Positions 41,798 through 50,993 of a stretch of 51,878 nucleotides of DNA are shown here, one piece after another. Source of the stretch: Subdoligranulum sp. (GTDB taxonomy: Bacteria > Bacillota > Clostridia > Oscillospirales > Ruminococcaceae); contig JAAVHN010000019.1 in the NCBI GenBank assembly GCA_014799685.1, positions 53,144 to 105,021 of the forward strand, written 5' to 3'. The notes under the pieces are model-generated. The model was not told the DNA's origin. It did no database searches and saw nothing but the letters and a program-made list of their open reading frames with translations. Position numbers and translations under genes: made by a program. Each line of letters opens with the position of its first letter. Positions within the stretch are counted from its first letter, which is position 1.

Positions 41798-41838
41798 AGC
41801 GCCCTTTTTCAGAAGGGCTTCATTTCAAAAAGGGCGCT
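41798..41838. repeat. GCGCCCTTTTT palindrome, copy 3
   Basis: AGCGCCCTTTTT faces AAAAAGGGCGCT around a loop containing AGAAGGGCTTCA, upstream of the 227-aa gene. Confidence 0.75.
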
Positions 41839-41899
41839 GCGACATATTTACGAATGCGCATGTTACAGAGCAAATAAATAGCAGAAAGAAGGAATTTCA

Positions 41900-42583
41900 A
41901 TGCAGCAGACAGATCCCAAAGTCCTCGAACGGTATTTCGGGGAATTGTCCATTGCCTTGGGCAAGGAGGGCTTTTCCGTCAGAGAGCAGGAGAATGACGG
42001 CCTCTCCATCAGCCTGAATGGCGAACCCGTTGGCATTGCCCGGTTCCATGCGATTAGCTATCCGCGCGAGGGGACGCCCAGCGCACCGCGTGAGGCACAG
42101 GAAAAAGCATTGTCGGTCATTCGCAATGTCAGCGAATATATGCGGCTGATGGAGGCGGCGCCCCTGTTGAAAGCGACTGGTCTGGAGGGGGATTACCGCA
42201 TCCTTGGGCAGTTTAATGATGTGGTTTTGGCCGGGCACTTCACGCGGTTTGGTGTCCAGTTCATCACATGGGACTGGAACCAGGATCATACGGCGGTTTC
42301 CAATGGCTGCTATATCCTCGGCAAATACGAGGAAGCCAAGCAGGATTTTGCTGTGCGCAGCGGGCTTGTGCCGCAGGAGATGTTCTTCACACCAGACCAG
42401 CTCAGGGGGCTGGACATGTGCTGTGTATCAGCCCTTGCACATGACGATACGCTCACCTTTGAACAGGGGCTGCTGATCAGCGAGCTTCGCGAGCAGCTGC
42501 GGGAGATCGAACCGAGTCTCAACAGCCCGGAAACTGCGGAGGTTCACACCGAATCGATCGAACAGCAGGGGCAAACGATGTAA
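41900..42583 (+). CDS. Unrecognised protein of mobile-element type, 227 aa
   Basis: I cannot name the family. The product is acidic and soluble, with no membrane span. It contains ISLNGEPVGIARFHAISYP, FGVQFITWDWNQDHTAVSNG and GCYILGKYEEAKQDFAVRSG, and ends with a Gln/Glu-rich tail. The general style (an N-terminal helical part, then a beta-rich domain with TWDW) resembles accessory proteins of Clostridial conjugative elements, but this is an impression. A good AAGGA lies before the ATG. It lies outside attR and may belong to an older insertion at the same tRNA site. Confidence 0.6.
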   Translation: MQQTDPKVLERYFGELSIALGKEGFSVREQENDGLSISLNGEPVGIARFHAISYPREGTPSAPREAQEKALSVIRNVSEYMRLMEAAPLLKATGLEGDYRILGQFNDVVLAGHFTRFGVQFITWDWNQDHTAVSNGCYILGKYEEAKQDFAVRSGLVPQEMFFTPDQLRGLDMCCVSALAHDDTLTFEQGLLISELREQLREIEPSLNSPETAEVHTESIEQQGQTM

Positions 42584-42641
42584 CAGCGGCATATGGATGG
42601 CTATAGATGGCAGCCGATATGGGGAGGAGGCGAAAAACAAA

Positions 42642-42716
42642 ATGGCACCCTTTTTCATTTTCCTGCCGTGTGCCTTTGGAAAGCTGATTGCTTTTGCCTG
42701 CTGCAATGCGGTATGA
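42642..42716 (+). CDS. Possible 24-aa hydrophobic micropeptide
   Basis: In the otherwise empty gap 42584-42939 an ATG preceded by GGAGGAGG (about 12-base spacing) opens a 24-codon frame, MAPFFIFLPCAFGKLIAFAC then CNAV. It is hydrophobic throughout and could be a membrane micropeptide or chance. Nothing else in this gap looks coding. Confidence 0.22.
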   Translation: MAPFFIFLPCAFGKLIAFACCNAV

Positions 42717-42939
42717 CGGGCGAAAATAGTAAGTACAATCATTTAAGGACTGTACACATTTAACCGCCATTTTTGACATTACCGATTCAGCGAAATTACA
42801 AAATCGCACTGGCGTTGACACGGCTGGAGGCTGTGAAGAATCGTTGTGCTCCTGATAGTCGCACTGCCCGGAGAACCCTGCAGAGGGAACTGCTTTTGCA
42901 AGGAAAGAACTTCACCGGGCAGAGGAAGCATCTGCAGGG

Positions 42940-44106
42940 CTATGCTTTTTCCAAAACTCTTTTCCGCATCCACACCCGCGGCGGACAGCCGAAATATGCG
43001 CCGAATGCGCGGTAGAAGCTGCTTACATTGGGATAGCCGACCCGCGCAGCAATTTCCTCGGTGGCAATATTTTCCGACACAAGAAGCAGGGCCGCTTGTT
43101 CCATCCGAAGCTGCAGCAGAAGCTGCGCAAAGGTCTTGCCGGTGCAGCGGCGGATAATGCGGATCAGCTGGCGTTCGCTGTAACTGAAAAGACGGGAAAG
43201 ATCTGTCAATGTCAGATTTTGATAATGCGCCTGAATATGCGCAAGCAGAGCCGCGTATTCCGGCTTCCAATACAGCCCGCCCTGTCTGGAAAGCCGCAGG
43301 GTGTGTTCACACCGCTGCAAAAGCAAAGGGAAAAAGGTATTCATCATGGCGTTTGTGATTTGTACACTGTACGGCGCCGGGGACCGGTATTCTCTGAAAA
43401 CACCGTATAAAAGGCCCTCAAGAGCGGGATCCTGTCCGGTATCAAACCGCAGATAGGCGGTATGAGAATTACCGGCCAATGCCTGCTTGAAAAACAGGCT
43501 CATCAGGTTTTGATCGGACAGCTGCTGCCAGAATACTTTTTCAAATGTGCTGGCGCGCAGCAGATAGAAAAACATCACGCTGTCATCCTGCGGGCATTGG
43601 CACGCCTTGCGCACACCCGGCGGGATCAGCAGCAGGGAACCGGGCGCAAGATCGATCCGCTCCCGCTCAAACCAAACCGGGCAAGAGCCGGAAAAAACAT
43701 AGTACACTTCAAAATAGGTGCTGCTGTGCCAGTAGGCGGGCATGTGGCGCAAAAAGCGGCTGACAGAGATGCTCTGTTCTGCGGAAAAATAGTGCGGTTC
43801 GTTTGGCTGCGTAAACACATCCGTCAGCTGGGATAATGCTGTGCGGCTGCTGCCTTTGGCAAATTCCTGCCCGACATCCGCCATGCCGCCGCCTGTCAGC
43901 AGCAGCAGTTCCTCCTGCGGAAAAGAAAAATCCGCCCGGCTGCCGAATTCCGTCACCATCCATTGCATATATTCCGCCATTTCCTGTGCCGTTAATGCGT
44001 GGCCGTGCGCTTCGGGCCTTTGTTCTTTACAGCGACGGAGCAGCTTTTCCAGCCGCGTCATCGGAAGCTGGTGCAGTTCGGCCAGCGCCTGTAACAGATT
44101 TTGCAT
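42940..44106 (-). CDS. AraC-family transcriptional regulator of the rhamnoside locus
   Basis: The 388-residue protein has an N-terminal cupin-like sensor (YFEVYYVFSGSCPVWFERERI split as YFEVYYVFSGS and VWFERERIDL, then LLLIPPGVRKACQ) and a C-terminal double helix-turn-helix: LTDLSRLFSYSERQLIRII and IATEEIAARVGYPNVSSFYR. Such regulators usually activate the neighbouring sugar operon on binding its inducer. It is divergent from the GH78 gene with a shared 216-bp control region. GGAGG lies 2 bases before one ATG (44115) and 11 before the next (44106); I take the latter. Confidence 0.93.
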   Translation of the reverse strand: MQNLLQALAELHQLPMTRLEKLLRRCKEQRPEAHGHALTAQEMAEYMQWMVTEFGSRADFSFPQEELLLLTGGGMADVGQEFAKGSSRTALSQLTDVFTQPNEPHYFSAEQSISVSRFLRHMPAYWHSSTYFEVYYVFSGSCPVWFERERIDLAPGSLLLIPPGVRKACQCPQDDSVMFFYLLRASTFEKVFWQQLSDQNLMSLFFKQALAGNSHTAYLRFDTGQDPALEGLLYGVFREYRSPAPYSVQITNAMMNTFFPLLLQRCEHTLRLSRQGGLYWKPEYAALLAHIQAHYQNLTLTDLSRLFSYSERQLIRIIRRCTGKTFAQLLLQLRMEQAALLLVSENIATEEIAARVGYPNVSSFYRAFGAYFGCPPRVWMRKRVLEKA

Positions 44107-44158
44107 GCCTCTCATCGCCTCCGCAGGTCATTACAATCACGAGAACCGCTCGGGGGAA

Positions 44159-44202
44159 CCTCTGAATGGATCGCCGATCCAATGCGTTAATTGATTCAGA
44201 GA
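44159..44202. promoter_or_regulatory. Inverted repeat in the araC-GH78 control region
   Basis: CTCTGAAT and ATTCAGAG flank an inner GGATC/GATCC dyad. It is a candidate operator for the AraC regulator. Confidence 0.45.
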
Positions 44203-44271
44203 TTACCTGATATGTCATTTATCGGGAATTTTCTGTCATCTATTGTACTAAACAATTCCGGGATTTGCAAG

Positions 44272-44277
44272 TATAAT
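44272..44277 (+). promoter_or_regulatory. -10 box upstream of the GH78 gene
   Basis: Perfect TATAAT 45 bp before the GTG start, with no good -35 at 17 bp. That fits an activator-dependent promoter. Confidence 0.5.
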
Positions 44278-44322
44278 ATGTACAAAAGGTACAGAAAGAA
44301 AGCTGCATAAGGAGGTCATTTT

Positions 44323-46875
44323 GTGCAAGCAATTCAACTGAAAGCCGCACATTTGAAAGATCCGTTGGGGATCGACATCAAAAATCCGTGGCTCAGCTGG
44401 ACGGCGGAGGGCGGCATCCGGCAAACGGCATATCAAATTACGGCCGTCTGTGAAGGAGAAGAGGTCTGGAACACCGGCAAAGTGCCGGGCAGCGCCATGC
44501 ATGCAGTGTATGGCGGCCCCGCCGCAAGCCGGATGCGCGTGGAATGGCGGGTGACGCTGTGGGACGAAAATGACGTTCCCGGAGCGGTAAGCGCCGCATG
44601 GTTTGAGTTTGCCCTGCTGGAGAAAGCGGATTGGCGCGCAAAATGGATCGACCCGGAAACAGCGCCGTTTGATGCGAAGGAGCTTCAGCCTGCCTCAGTG
44701 CTGGTAAAGACATTCAATTTGGAGCGCACCGGCCGCGCCCGCATTTATGCCACGGCCCACGGGATCTATGTGCTGAATATCAACGGCACGCGGGTAACGG
44801 AGAATATCCTCACGCCCGGAACCAGTGAGTACTGGCATCGTTTGCCGTACCAGACCTTCGATGTGTCCGGGTATTTGCGCCCCGGCAAAAACAGGATCGA
44901 GGTGACGCTGGGCGACGGTTGGTACCGTGGCTGCAACGGAAATACCGGCAACCGCAATGTGTTCGGTACCGATCTTGCGCTGCTGCTGCAGCTGGAAATA
45001 GACGGGCGGGCAGTGCTTGTTACCGACGAGAGCTGGCAGGCAGCCCAGGACGGCCCGATCCTTTCAAACGATATCCAGCTGGGAGAGCGCGTGGATGCCC
45101 GCAAAGTGCCCACCGCATTCCATGGCGTTCAGGAGAAGGACTTCGGTTACGGGAATCTGGTTTGCGCCAATACGCTGCCGCTGAAAGCAAAAGAAGCTTT
45201 CCCCGGCAAGCTGATGAAAACGCCGGACGGCGCAACTGTACTGGATTTTGGCCAGAATATGGCCGGGGTGCTCTCTTTCAGGGTACAGGCAAAGGCCGGA
45301 CAGAAGCTTGTTTTTCACTGCGGGGAATATCTTGATCAAAACGGCAATTTCTGCGACGATAACTTACAGACCTATGGCCGCAAGGGGCCGCCGCTGCATC
45401 AGGTGGTGGAGTATATCTGCAAAGATGGCCTGAACGAATACGTCTGCACGCTGTGCATTTTTGGTTTTGCCTATGCAAAGCTGGAAACTGATTTAGACGA
45501 GGAAGCGCTGCAGGCTGCCACATTCACCGCATATGCCGTCTATTCGGATATGGAAGAGACCGCGTCGTTTGCCAGCGGCCACGCGCTGACCGATCGGTTT
45601 TTCCAAAATGCCATCTGGAGCGAAAAATCCAACTTTGTGGACATTCCCACCGACTGCCCCCAGCGGGAGCGCAGCGGATGGACAGGGGATGCGGGCGTAT
45701 TTGTGCATTGCGGCACGCTGCTGATGGACAGCTACCCGGTGTATGAGCGCTTTTTGGCGGAATGCCGCGCGGCGCAGTACGAGGATGGCCGTGTCGCCAA
45801 CATTGCGCCGCGCCGTGCGGCCAAGCCCACCTTTATGGACGGGCTCTACGACGGCTCCTGCGGCTGGGGCGACGCGGTGATCATCATTCCGTATACCCTT
45901 TACAAGCTGACGGGCGACGAGAAGATCCTGCGCGATAACTATGAAATGATGCGCAGATGGCTGCTGTTTTGTGAAAAGCGGGCAGGCAAAAGCAAGCTGA
46001 AGAATCTCTTCCGAAAGAACCCATTCCGAAAATACACCGTGGATACCGGCATTCATTGGGGCGAATGGCTGGAGGCCGGCGTCACGATGGAAGAATCCAC
46101 AAAGGAAGTTCTGCTCAAGGGTGTACCGGATATCGCCACGGCTTACTATGCCTTCAGCAGCAGGATGCTGGCAGAGATCGCGTCGGTGCTCGGCAAAACC
46201 GAAGATGCGGGACATTTCAAACGCCTTGCTGCCGGCGCCCGCAAAGCGTATCAGTATCTGGAACTGAAAGACGGGCATATCCGCTCCGACCGGCAATGCC
46301 GCTTTGTGCGCCCGCTGTATATGGGCCTGTTGGACGAGGAAGCGGCCAAAGCTGCCGCCGCCGATCTCAACGCGCTGGTGGTGCAGAACAATTACCATCT
46401 GAATACCGGCTTTTTGACAACGGGCCGTTTGTGCGAGGTTCTGGCGCAGTACGGCTATGTGCATACGGCGTATCGTGTGCTGCTGCAGGAAGATGTCCCC
46501 GGATGGCTGTATCAGGTAAAGCAGGGCGCGACGACGGTATGGGAATCGTGGGAGGGCTGCGCGGGCAGCACCGGCGTTTCCTCTCTCAACCACTATTCCA
46601 AGGGTGCGGTCGCGGCCTGGTTCATTCAGGGCATCTGCGGCATCCGGGCCGAGGGACAAAGCATCACGATCCGGCCGCAGACCGATGAGCTGCTGGGGCA
46701 CGCCAAAGCCGTATGGGAATCGCCTGTGGGCCGCATCGGGAGCGGCTGGCGTTACGAAGCGGACGGCAGGGTGACGTATACGGTGAGTATCCCGTCCAAC
46801 ACGACGGCGGTTTTCATTGCACCGGACGGTTCCCAGCGGGAGTTGGCTGTCGGTGAAAATCAATTCTGTATATAA
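44323..46875 (+). CDS. Alpha-L-rhamnosidase, GH78
   Basis: The enzyme removes terminal alpha-L-rhamnose from glycosides. The 850-residue protein has N-terminal beta domains of the rhamnosidase type (AHLKDPLGIDIKNPWLSW, ending near 330 with VLDFGQNMAGVLSF), then an (alpha/alpha)6 barrel with the catalytic-site segment VDIPTDCPQRERSGWTGDA (about 440-458) and the second acidic motif TTVWESWEG (E741). A C-terminal beta domain closes it. No signal peptide is visible, so action is cytoplasmic. GTG is the start, with AAGGAGG seven bases upstream. Confidence 0.95.
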   Translation: MQAIQLKAAHLKDPLGIDIKNPWLSWTAEGGIRQTAYQITAVCEGEEVWNTGKVPGSAMHAVYGGPAASRMRVEWRVTLWDENDVPGAVSAAWFEFALLEKADWRAKWIDPETAPFDAKELQPASVLVKTFNLERTGRARIYATAHGIYVLNINGTRVTENILTPGTSEYWHRLPYQTFDVSGYLRPGKNRIEVTLGDGWYRGCNGNTGNRNVFGTDLALLLQLEIDGRAVLVTDESWQAAQDGPILSNDIQLGERVDARKVPTAFHGVQEKDFGYGNLVCANTLPLKAKEAFPGKLMKTPDGATVLDFGQNMAGVLSFRVQAKAGQKLVFHCGEYLDQNGNFCDDNLQTYGRKGPPLHQVVEYICKDGLNEYVCTLCIFGFAYAKLETDLDEEALQAATFTAYAVYSDMEETASFASGHALTDRFFQNAIWSEKSNFVDIPTDCPQRERSGWTGDAGVFVHCGTLLMDSYPVYERFLAECRAAQYEDGRVANIAPRRAAKPTFMDGLYDGSCGWGDAVIIIPYTLYKLTGDEKILRDNYEMMRRWLLFCEKRAGKSKLKNLFRKNPFRKYTVDTGIHWGEWLEAGVTMEESTKEVLLKGVPDIATAYYAFSSRMLAEIASVLGKTEDAGHFKRLAAGARKAYQYLELKDGHIRSDRQCRFVRPLYMGLLDEEAAKAAAADLNALVVQNNYHLNTGFLTTGRLCEVLAQYGYVHTAYRVLLQEDVPGWLYQVKQGATTVWESWEGCAGSTGVSSLNHYSKGAVAAWFIQGICGIRAEGQSITIRPQTDELLGHAKAVWESPVGRIGSGWRYEADGRVTYTVSIPSNTTAVFIAPDGSQRELAVGENQFCI

Positions 46876-46888
46876 GGCGGTGTGCAGC

Positions 46889-47785
46889 ATGAAAAAGATC
46901 GCGGTGATCGGTTCCATCAATATGGATCTGACGGCGCAGGCGGAGCGTTTGCCCGGAAAGGGCGAGACGATTTCGGCAAAAAGCCTCCAATATGTTCCCG
47001 GCGGCAAGGGCGCGAATCAGGCGGTTGCCGCCGCGCGGCTGGGCGGCGATGTCGCCCTGTTCGGCTGTGTGGGCGACGACGCCTTTGCGGACAGGCTGAT
47101 CGAAAATTTGGAGCAGAACAGTGTGGATACGGCCTCCATCCGCCGCGTGGCCGGGGTATCCAGCGGCATCGCGATGATCACTGTTGCGGAACAGGATAAC
47201 TGCATCGTGGTGGTGCCCGGCGCGAATCACTGTGTCACGCCGGCTTATCTGGATGAAGTAAAGTCCGCCGTTCTGTCTGCGGATATTTTGATCTTGCAGA
47301 ATGAGATCCCGCTGGACACGGTAGCTTATGCGATGGAATTGGGCCGTCAGGCGGGGAAACTCGTGATCTACAACCCGGCTCCGGCGGCGCCGGTTTCGGA
47401 AGAGGTTTTGGAAAAAGCGGACTACATCACGCCCAATGAACATGAGGCGGCTCTGCTGTTCCCGGATGCCGGCGATCTGCCTGCGCTGCTGGAGCGGTGC
47501 GGCGGAAGGATGATCGTTACGCAGGGCGAAAAGGGCGCCGCCGCGTGGGAAAATGGGGAAATGCTGTGCATTCCGGCGCGCCCTGCCAGGGTGGTGGATA
47601 CGACCGGCGCAGGCGATACGTTCAACGGCGTGTTTGCCTGTGCGCTTGCCAAAGGGTATCCGCTGGCAAAGGCTTTGCAGATCGCCAACACGGCGGCCAG
47701 CCTCTCTACAGAGCAGCCTGGCGCACAGGGCGGAATGCCCACATGGGCGCGCGTGACGGAATGCGCCGGTTTCGAAGAACCGTAA
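46889..47785 (+). CDS. PfkB-family sugar kinase, ribokinase-like
   Basis: The 298-residue kinase has ribokinase signatures: GSINMDLTAQAERLPGKGET at the start, VPGGKGANQAVAAARLGG, NPAPA, and the C-terminal DTTGAGDTFNGVF with catalytic base D243. Ribokinase phosphorylates ribose at O5, but neighbours suggest another sugar may be the substrate. It starts 13 bp after the GH78 stop behind AAGGCGG, so it is in the same operon. Confidence 0.9.
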   Translation: MKKIAVIGSINMDLTAQAERLPGKGETISAKSLQYVPGGKGANQAVAAARLGGDVALFGCVGDDAFADRLIENLEQNSVDTASIRRVAGVSSGIAMITVAEQDNCIVVVPGANHCVTPAYLDEVKSAVLSADILILQNEIPLDTVAYAMELGRQAGKLVIYNPAPAAPVSEEVLEKADYITPNEHEAALLFPDAGDLPALLERCGGRMIVTQGEKGAAAWENGEMLCIPARPARVVDTTGAGDTFNGVFACALAKGYPLAKALQIANTAASLSTEQPGAQGGMPTWARVTECAGFEEP

Positions 47786-47889
47786 CAGATGCAGGATATA
47801 AAGCAGAATAAAAATATATCTGCCGGACATGCAGCGGTTTGGTAAGAAAAATTCGGCCGAAAAAACAGACGCTTTTGGGAGGTGCATCC

Positions 47890-49188
47890 ATGACAGCGGA
47901 AACCAGATACGGTAAGGTTCAGGGGACAGAAACTGCCGCCGGGTATGTTTACAAGGGGATCCCTTATGCGCGGCCCCCTGTGGGTGCGGACCGGTTCCGG
48001 CCGCCGCAGCCGCCCCAGCCGTGGGACGGCGTGCGCGTTTGCGACAGGTTCGCCCCTATGGCGGTGCAAAAAGAGGAAAAACCGGACAGCTTTTACGGAA
48101 AAGAATTTTTCTGCGATCCAGGCTTCAAAGTTGAAAGCAGCGAGGACTGCCTCTACCTGAATGTGTGGACGCCCAAAGACGCCCATCAGCTTCCCGTGGC
48201 AGTGTGGTATCACGGCGGCGGATTCCAGAATGGAAACGGCGGTGAGATGGAATTTGACGGAGAGGCATTCAACCGGCGGGGCGTGATCCTGGTGACAGTC
48301 AATTACCGGCTGGGGCTCCTCGGCTATTTCTGCCATGAAAAGCTTCGGGATGCAGACGGCGTTTCCGGAAACTGGGGACTTCGTGATCAGATCGCCGCGC
48401 TGGACTGGGTACGGGAAAACATCGGCCAGTTTGGCGGCGATCCCGGTTGTATTACCATCTTCGGCCAGTCTGCCGGCGGCATGGCGGTGCGGGACCTTGT
48501 CTGCTGCCCTGCGGTGAAAGGGAAGATCGCGCGGGCGATCCTCCAAAGCTGCAACGGCTGCAAGGGGCCGCTCAGGGCCGATTTCACCATGAAAAAAATG
48601 GAGAAGATCAGTGCCCGCTTTTTGAAACGAAAGCGGCTGAGCATAGAGGATCTTCAAAAAATGGATGTGGATGCGATCCTGAAGCTGCAATGGGAATACA
48701 ATTTTTTCGCCGGCCTGTGGACGCGCAGCGGCATATCGCTGACGCCTGTGATCGATGGAAAAACGATTCCCGCAGACCCGGAACTTGTCTGTGCGCGCGG
48801 CGAGACTGCACGGGTGCCGTATCTGGTTGGCTCGCTGAAAAATGATATGGGCGTTTCCAAAGCGGGTGCGGCCGATCTGTCGAAATCCCGCATGCAGATG
48901 AGCCTCATGCGTTGGGCCGGCTGCCATACCGCCCAGGGGGTACCAGGCTACGCCTACCATTTTCAGCACGAGCTGCCGGGAAACGACGGCGCGGGGGCGT
49001 TTCATTCCGCAGAGCTGTGGTATGTATTCGGAACTTTGGGGCGAAGCTGGCGGCCGATGGGACAGGCGGATCATGCGCTGTCCGGGCGTATGACCGATAT
49101 CTGGGCGCGTTTTATGAAAACAGGAGATCCCGGCTGGATTCCCTGTACAGGCGAGACCGGTTATTGTGAAATTCTGAAGGCAGAGTAA
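47890..49188 (+). CDS. Type B carboxylesterase
   Basis: This alpha/beta hydrolase of 432 residues has nucleophile S194 in FGQSAGG, oxyanion segment WYHGGGFQNG, the family marker SEDCLYLNVWTP, and catalytic H372 in GAFHSAELWYVFG. It is somewhat shorter than typical members but keeps the essential parts. No signal peptide is visible. Within this locus it probably removes acyl groups (acetyl, aromatic or similar) from the glycoside. GGGAGG lies seven bases before the ATG; about 100 bp separate it from the kinase gene. Confidence 0.9.
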   Translation: MTAETRYGKVQGTETAAGYVYKGIPYARPPVGADRFRPPQPPQPWDGVRVCDRFAPMAVQKEEKPDSFYGKEFFCDPGFKVESSEDCLYLNVWTPKDAHQLPVAVWYHGGGFQNGNGGEMEFDGEAFNRRGVILVTVNYRLGLLGYFCHEKLRDADGVSGNWGLRDQIAALDWVRENIGQFGGDPGCITIFGQSAGGMAVRDLVCCPAVKGKIARAILQSCNGCKGPLRADFTMKKMEKISARFLKRKRLSIEDLQKMDVDAILKLQWEYNFFAGLWTRSGISLTPVIDGKTIPADPELVCARGETARVPYLVGSLKNDMGVSKAGAADLSKSRMQMSLMRWAGCHTAQGVPGYAYHFQHELPGNDGAGAFHSAELWYVFGTLGRSWRPMGQADHALSGRMTDIWARFMKTGDPGWIPCTGETGYCEILKAE

Positions 49189-49204
49189 AAGAAGGAGAGG
49201 AATT

Positions 49205-50935
49205 ATGGCAAAAGAGTACTTAAAAGGCAGTATCTTTGACAAGGACTTTATGCAGACCCATGTAAAAACAAACCGCATCACCGTAAAAGAGCGTGTTCTC
49301 GGCCATATCCTTGGCCCGGGTTTTGTGTACGTCTATTATTGCGTGATCCTGGGGCTCCGGGAACTGTTCTATATGGACGTTCTCCGCATCAACGAGATCT
49401 TTGGCAATACCTTTACTTATCTCACGATGACGACGGTGACGACCATTCTGGGCATGGCGGTCGGCTTTTATATCAACCATCTGACGGAGAAGACCGTCTG
49501 TCGTGCGGGCCGCTTTCGTCCTTACGTTCTGATCGGAACATGGCTGATGGCCTTTTCCGGCTTCTTTATGTTCTGGAGCCCGTTCCGATGGGGGTCCGCC
49601 GCGCACCTTGTGTGGCTTTATGTCTTTAATATCCTTTACAGTGCCGTAGCGATCCATCTGTACAACCAGCGCGACAACATGGTTTCCGTGATCAGCCGCA
49701 ATATTCTGGAGCGCAACAATATCACCACCATCCGAAGCGCCGTTTGCAATATGATCGCGGGCGTTGTGGTTTCGCTCGTGATCATTGGCGCCATCTATCC
49801 TGCGGTGCTGCAAAAGGATATGTCAGGTGTAAGCTGGTACATCACGGTCGGCAGTACGGCGGTGATAGCGCTCGTCTTCTCCGTTGTGGAGTATTTCTGG
49901 ATCCGTGAGCGCGTTACCGAGGACAATCAGAAGATCCTGGCCGATACCTCCGGGTCTGCCGCGATCACGGTACCCTTTGTGCAGCAGGTGAAAAATCTTC
50001 TTTCGGACAAATACTTCCTGTTGGCTACAGTCGTGGCAATTGGGGCGGTGTTCTATGATTTCCTCCAGGGCGGCAATGCACGCGTCAATATGATCACCTA
50101 CATTCTGGGCGGCAACGAGCAGAATGGTCTGCAGATGATCTACCTGATGGCCTCCATGCAGCCGATGGCGATCGGCGCTGTGGTGGTGCCGATCCTCGCA
50201 AATAAGTTTTCCTCCCGAAAGATTTTGATGGTTTCCTCCATCGTAACCCTTGTGGGCGTCGGCATTGCCCTGATCGATCCCGGCAATTTTCTGGTGGCAG
50301 TCCTCGGCGGGTTCGTCTTCGCCGCCGGTATCTTTGCTGTGACCAATATGTTCCGCGTGTTTCAGCAGCAGACCAATGACAATATCGAATATAAATTCGG
50401 TTACCGCGCCGAAGGGACACTGGCGCTCGGCGTGATCACAACGCTGTACACGGCGCTGCTCAGCCCACTGAATGCAGTTTATGAAACCGGCCTTACCTAT
50501 TTCGGATACAAGGCACCCGAGGTCGTGGACGGTGTCACGCAGATCTTTGAGCAAAATCAGGCAGTCAACAACTGGATCCTGTTTGCCTACTATGGAGCAT
50601 ACGCAATTTTTGCCATCATCATTTTTGTGGTCTGTATTTTCTTTGATTTGGAAAAAAAGATGCCCGAAATTCACACAGAACTTCGCGCAAGAGCGAAAAA
50701 GGCGGCCGAGGACCGGGGCGAGACCTACTACACGCCGGAAGAATTGGACCGGATGGAACGGGAAGAAGCCGCTGCAGAGCTTGAGAAAGCCCGTATTACA
50801 GAGCTGAAGGAAAAATGTGCGAAAAAAGGCCTGGATTTTGAGGCGGAAAATCAGAAATATCTCGCGGCCAAGGAGAAGAAAAAGGCCAAACGCGAAGCGA
50901 AAGCCGCGAAGAAGGCATCCGGACCAAAGCAATAA
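49205..50935 (+). CDS. GPH-type MFS sugar:cation symporter
   Basis: The 576-residue protein starts like glycoside-pentoside-hexuronide symporters (RVLGHILGPGFVYVYYCVI) and has about twelve hydrophobic spans to residue 490. Between them are the characteristic NQRDNMVSVISRN, EYFWIRERVTEDNQK and ILANKFSSRKIL loops. A charged 85-residue helical tail (DRMEREEAAAELEKARITE, then KEKKKAKREAKAAKK) follows, as in Clostridial relatives. It probably imports the glycoside substrate with a cation. It lies 16 bp after the esterase and belongs to the operon. Confidence 0.9.
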   Translation: MAKEYLKGSIFDKDFMQTHVKTNRITVKERVLGHILGPGFVYVYYCVILGLRELFYMDVLRINEIFGNTFTYLTMTTVTTILGMAVGFYINHLTEKTVCRAGRFRPYVLIGTWLMAFSGFFMFWSPFRWGSAAHLVWLYVFNILYSAVAIHLYNQRDNMVSVISRNILERNNITTIRSAVCNMIAGVVVSLVIIGAIYPAVLQKDMSGVSWYITVGSTAVIALVFSVVEYFWIRERVTEDNQKILADTSGSAAITVPFVQQVKNLLSDKYFLLATVVAIGAVFYDFLQGGNARVNMITYILGGNEQNGLQMIYLMASMQPMAIGAVVVPILANKFSSRKILMVSSIVTLVGVGIALIDPGNFLVAVLGGFVFAAGIFAVTNMFRVFQQQTNDNIEYKFGYRAEGTLALGVITTLYTALLSPLNAVYETGLTYFGYKAPEVVDGVTQIFEQNQAVNNWILFAYYGAYAIFAIIIFVVCIFFDLEKKMPEIHTELRARAKKAAEDRGETYYTPEELDRMEREEAAAELEKARITELKEKCAKKGLDFEAENQKYLAAKEKKKAKREAKAAKKASGPKQ

Positions 50936-50945
50936 CGGTACAAAG

Positions 50946-50971
50946 CCGGGGCGGCGGCCGTGCCGCCCCGG
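50946..50971 (+). terminator. GC-rich intercistronic hairpin before GH3
   Basis: Perfect 10-bp arms CCGGGGCGGC/GCCGCCCCGG, 10 bp after the transporter stop. There is no T tract, so it is more likely a 3'-end protector or partial stop than a full terminator. Confidence 0.5.
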
Positions 50972-50993
50972 AGATCGGAAAGGGGAAGATCGA

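Larger units (their letters stand above)
41343..41899. other. Gene-free junction with palindromes and an att relic
   Basis: No coding sequence is convincing here. It holds two ATAGATGCAAA words (about 41357 and 41440), an inverted 17-nt piece of the tRNA T arm (41465-41481, reading GGGTTCAAGTCCCTTCA on the minus strand), three GCGCCCTTTTT/AAAAAGGGCGC palindromes, and one strong terminator-like stem at about 41725-41775. Confidence 0.6.

Noticed and set aside
41528-41838. CRISPR-like array of GCGCCCTTTTT repeats
   Set aside because: Repeats are short palindromes with irregular spacing, and only three copies occur.
45493-47007. 504-codon minus-strand open frame
   Set aside because: Antisense to the GH78 gene; no motif and no ribosome site.
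47422-49281. 619-codon minus-strand open frame
   Set aside because: It covers the esterase and part of the kinase on the other strand and has no family features.
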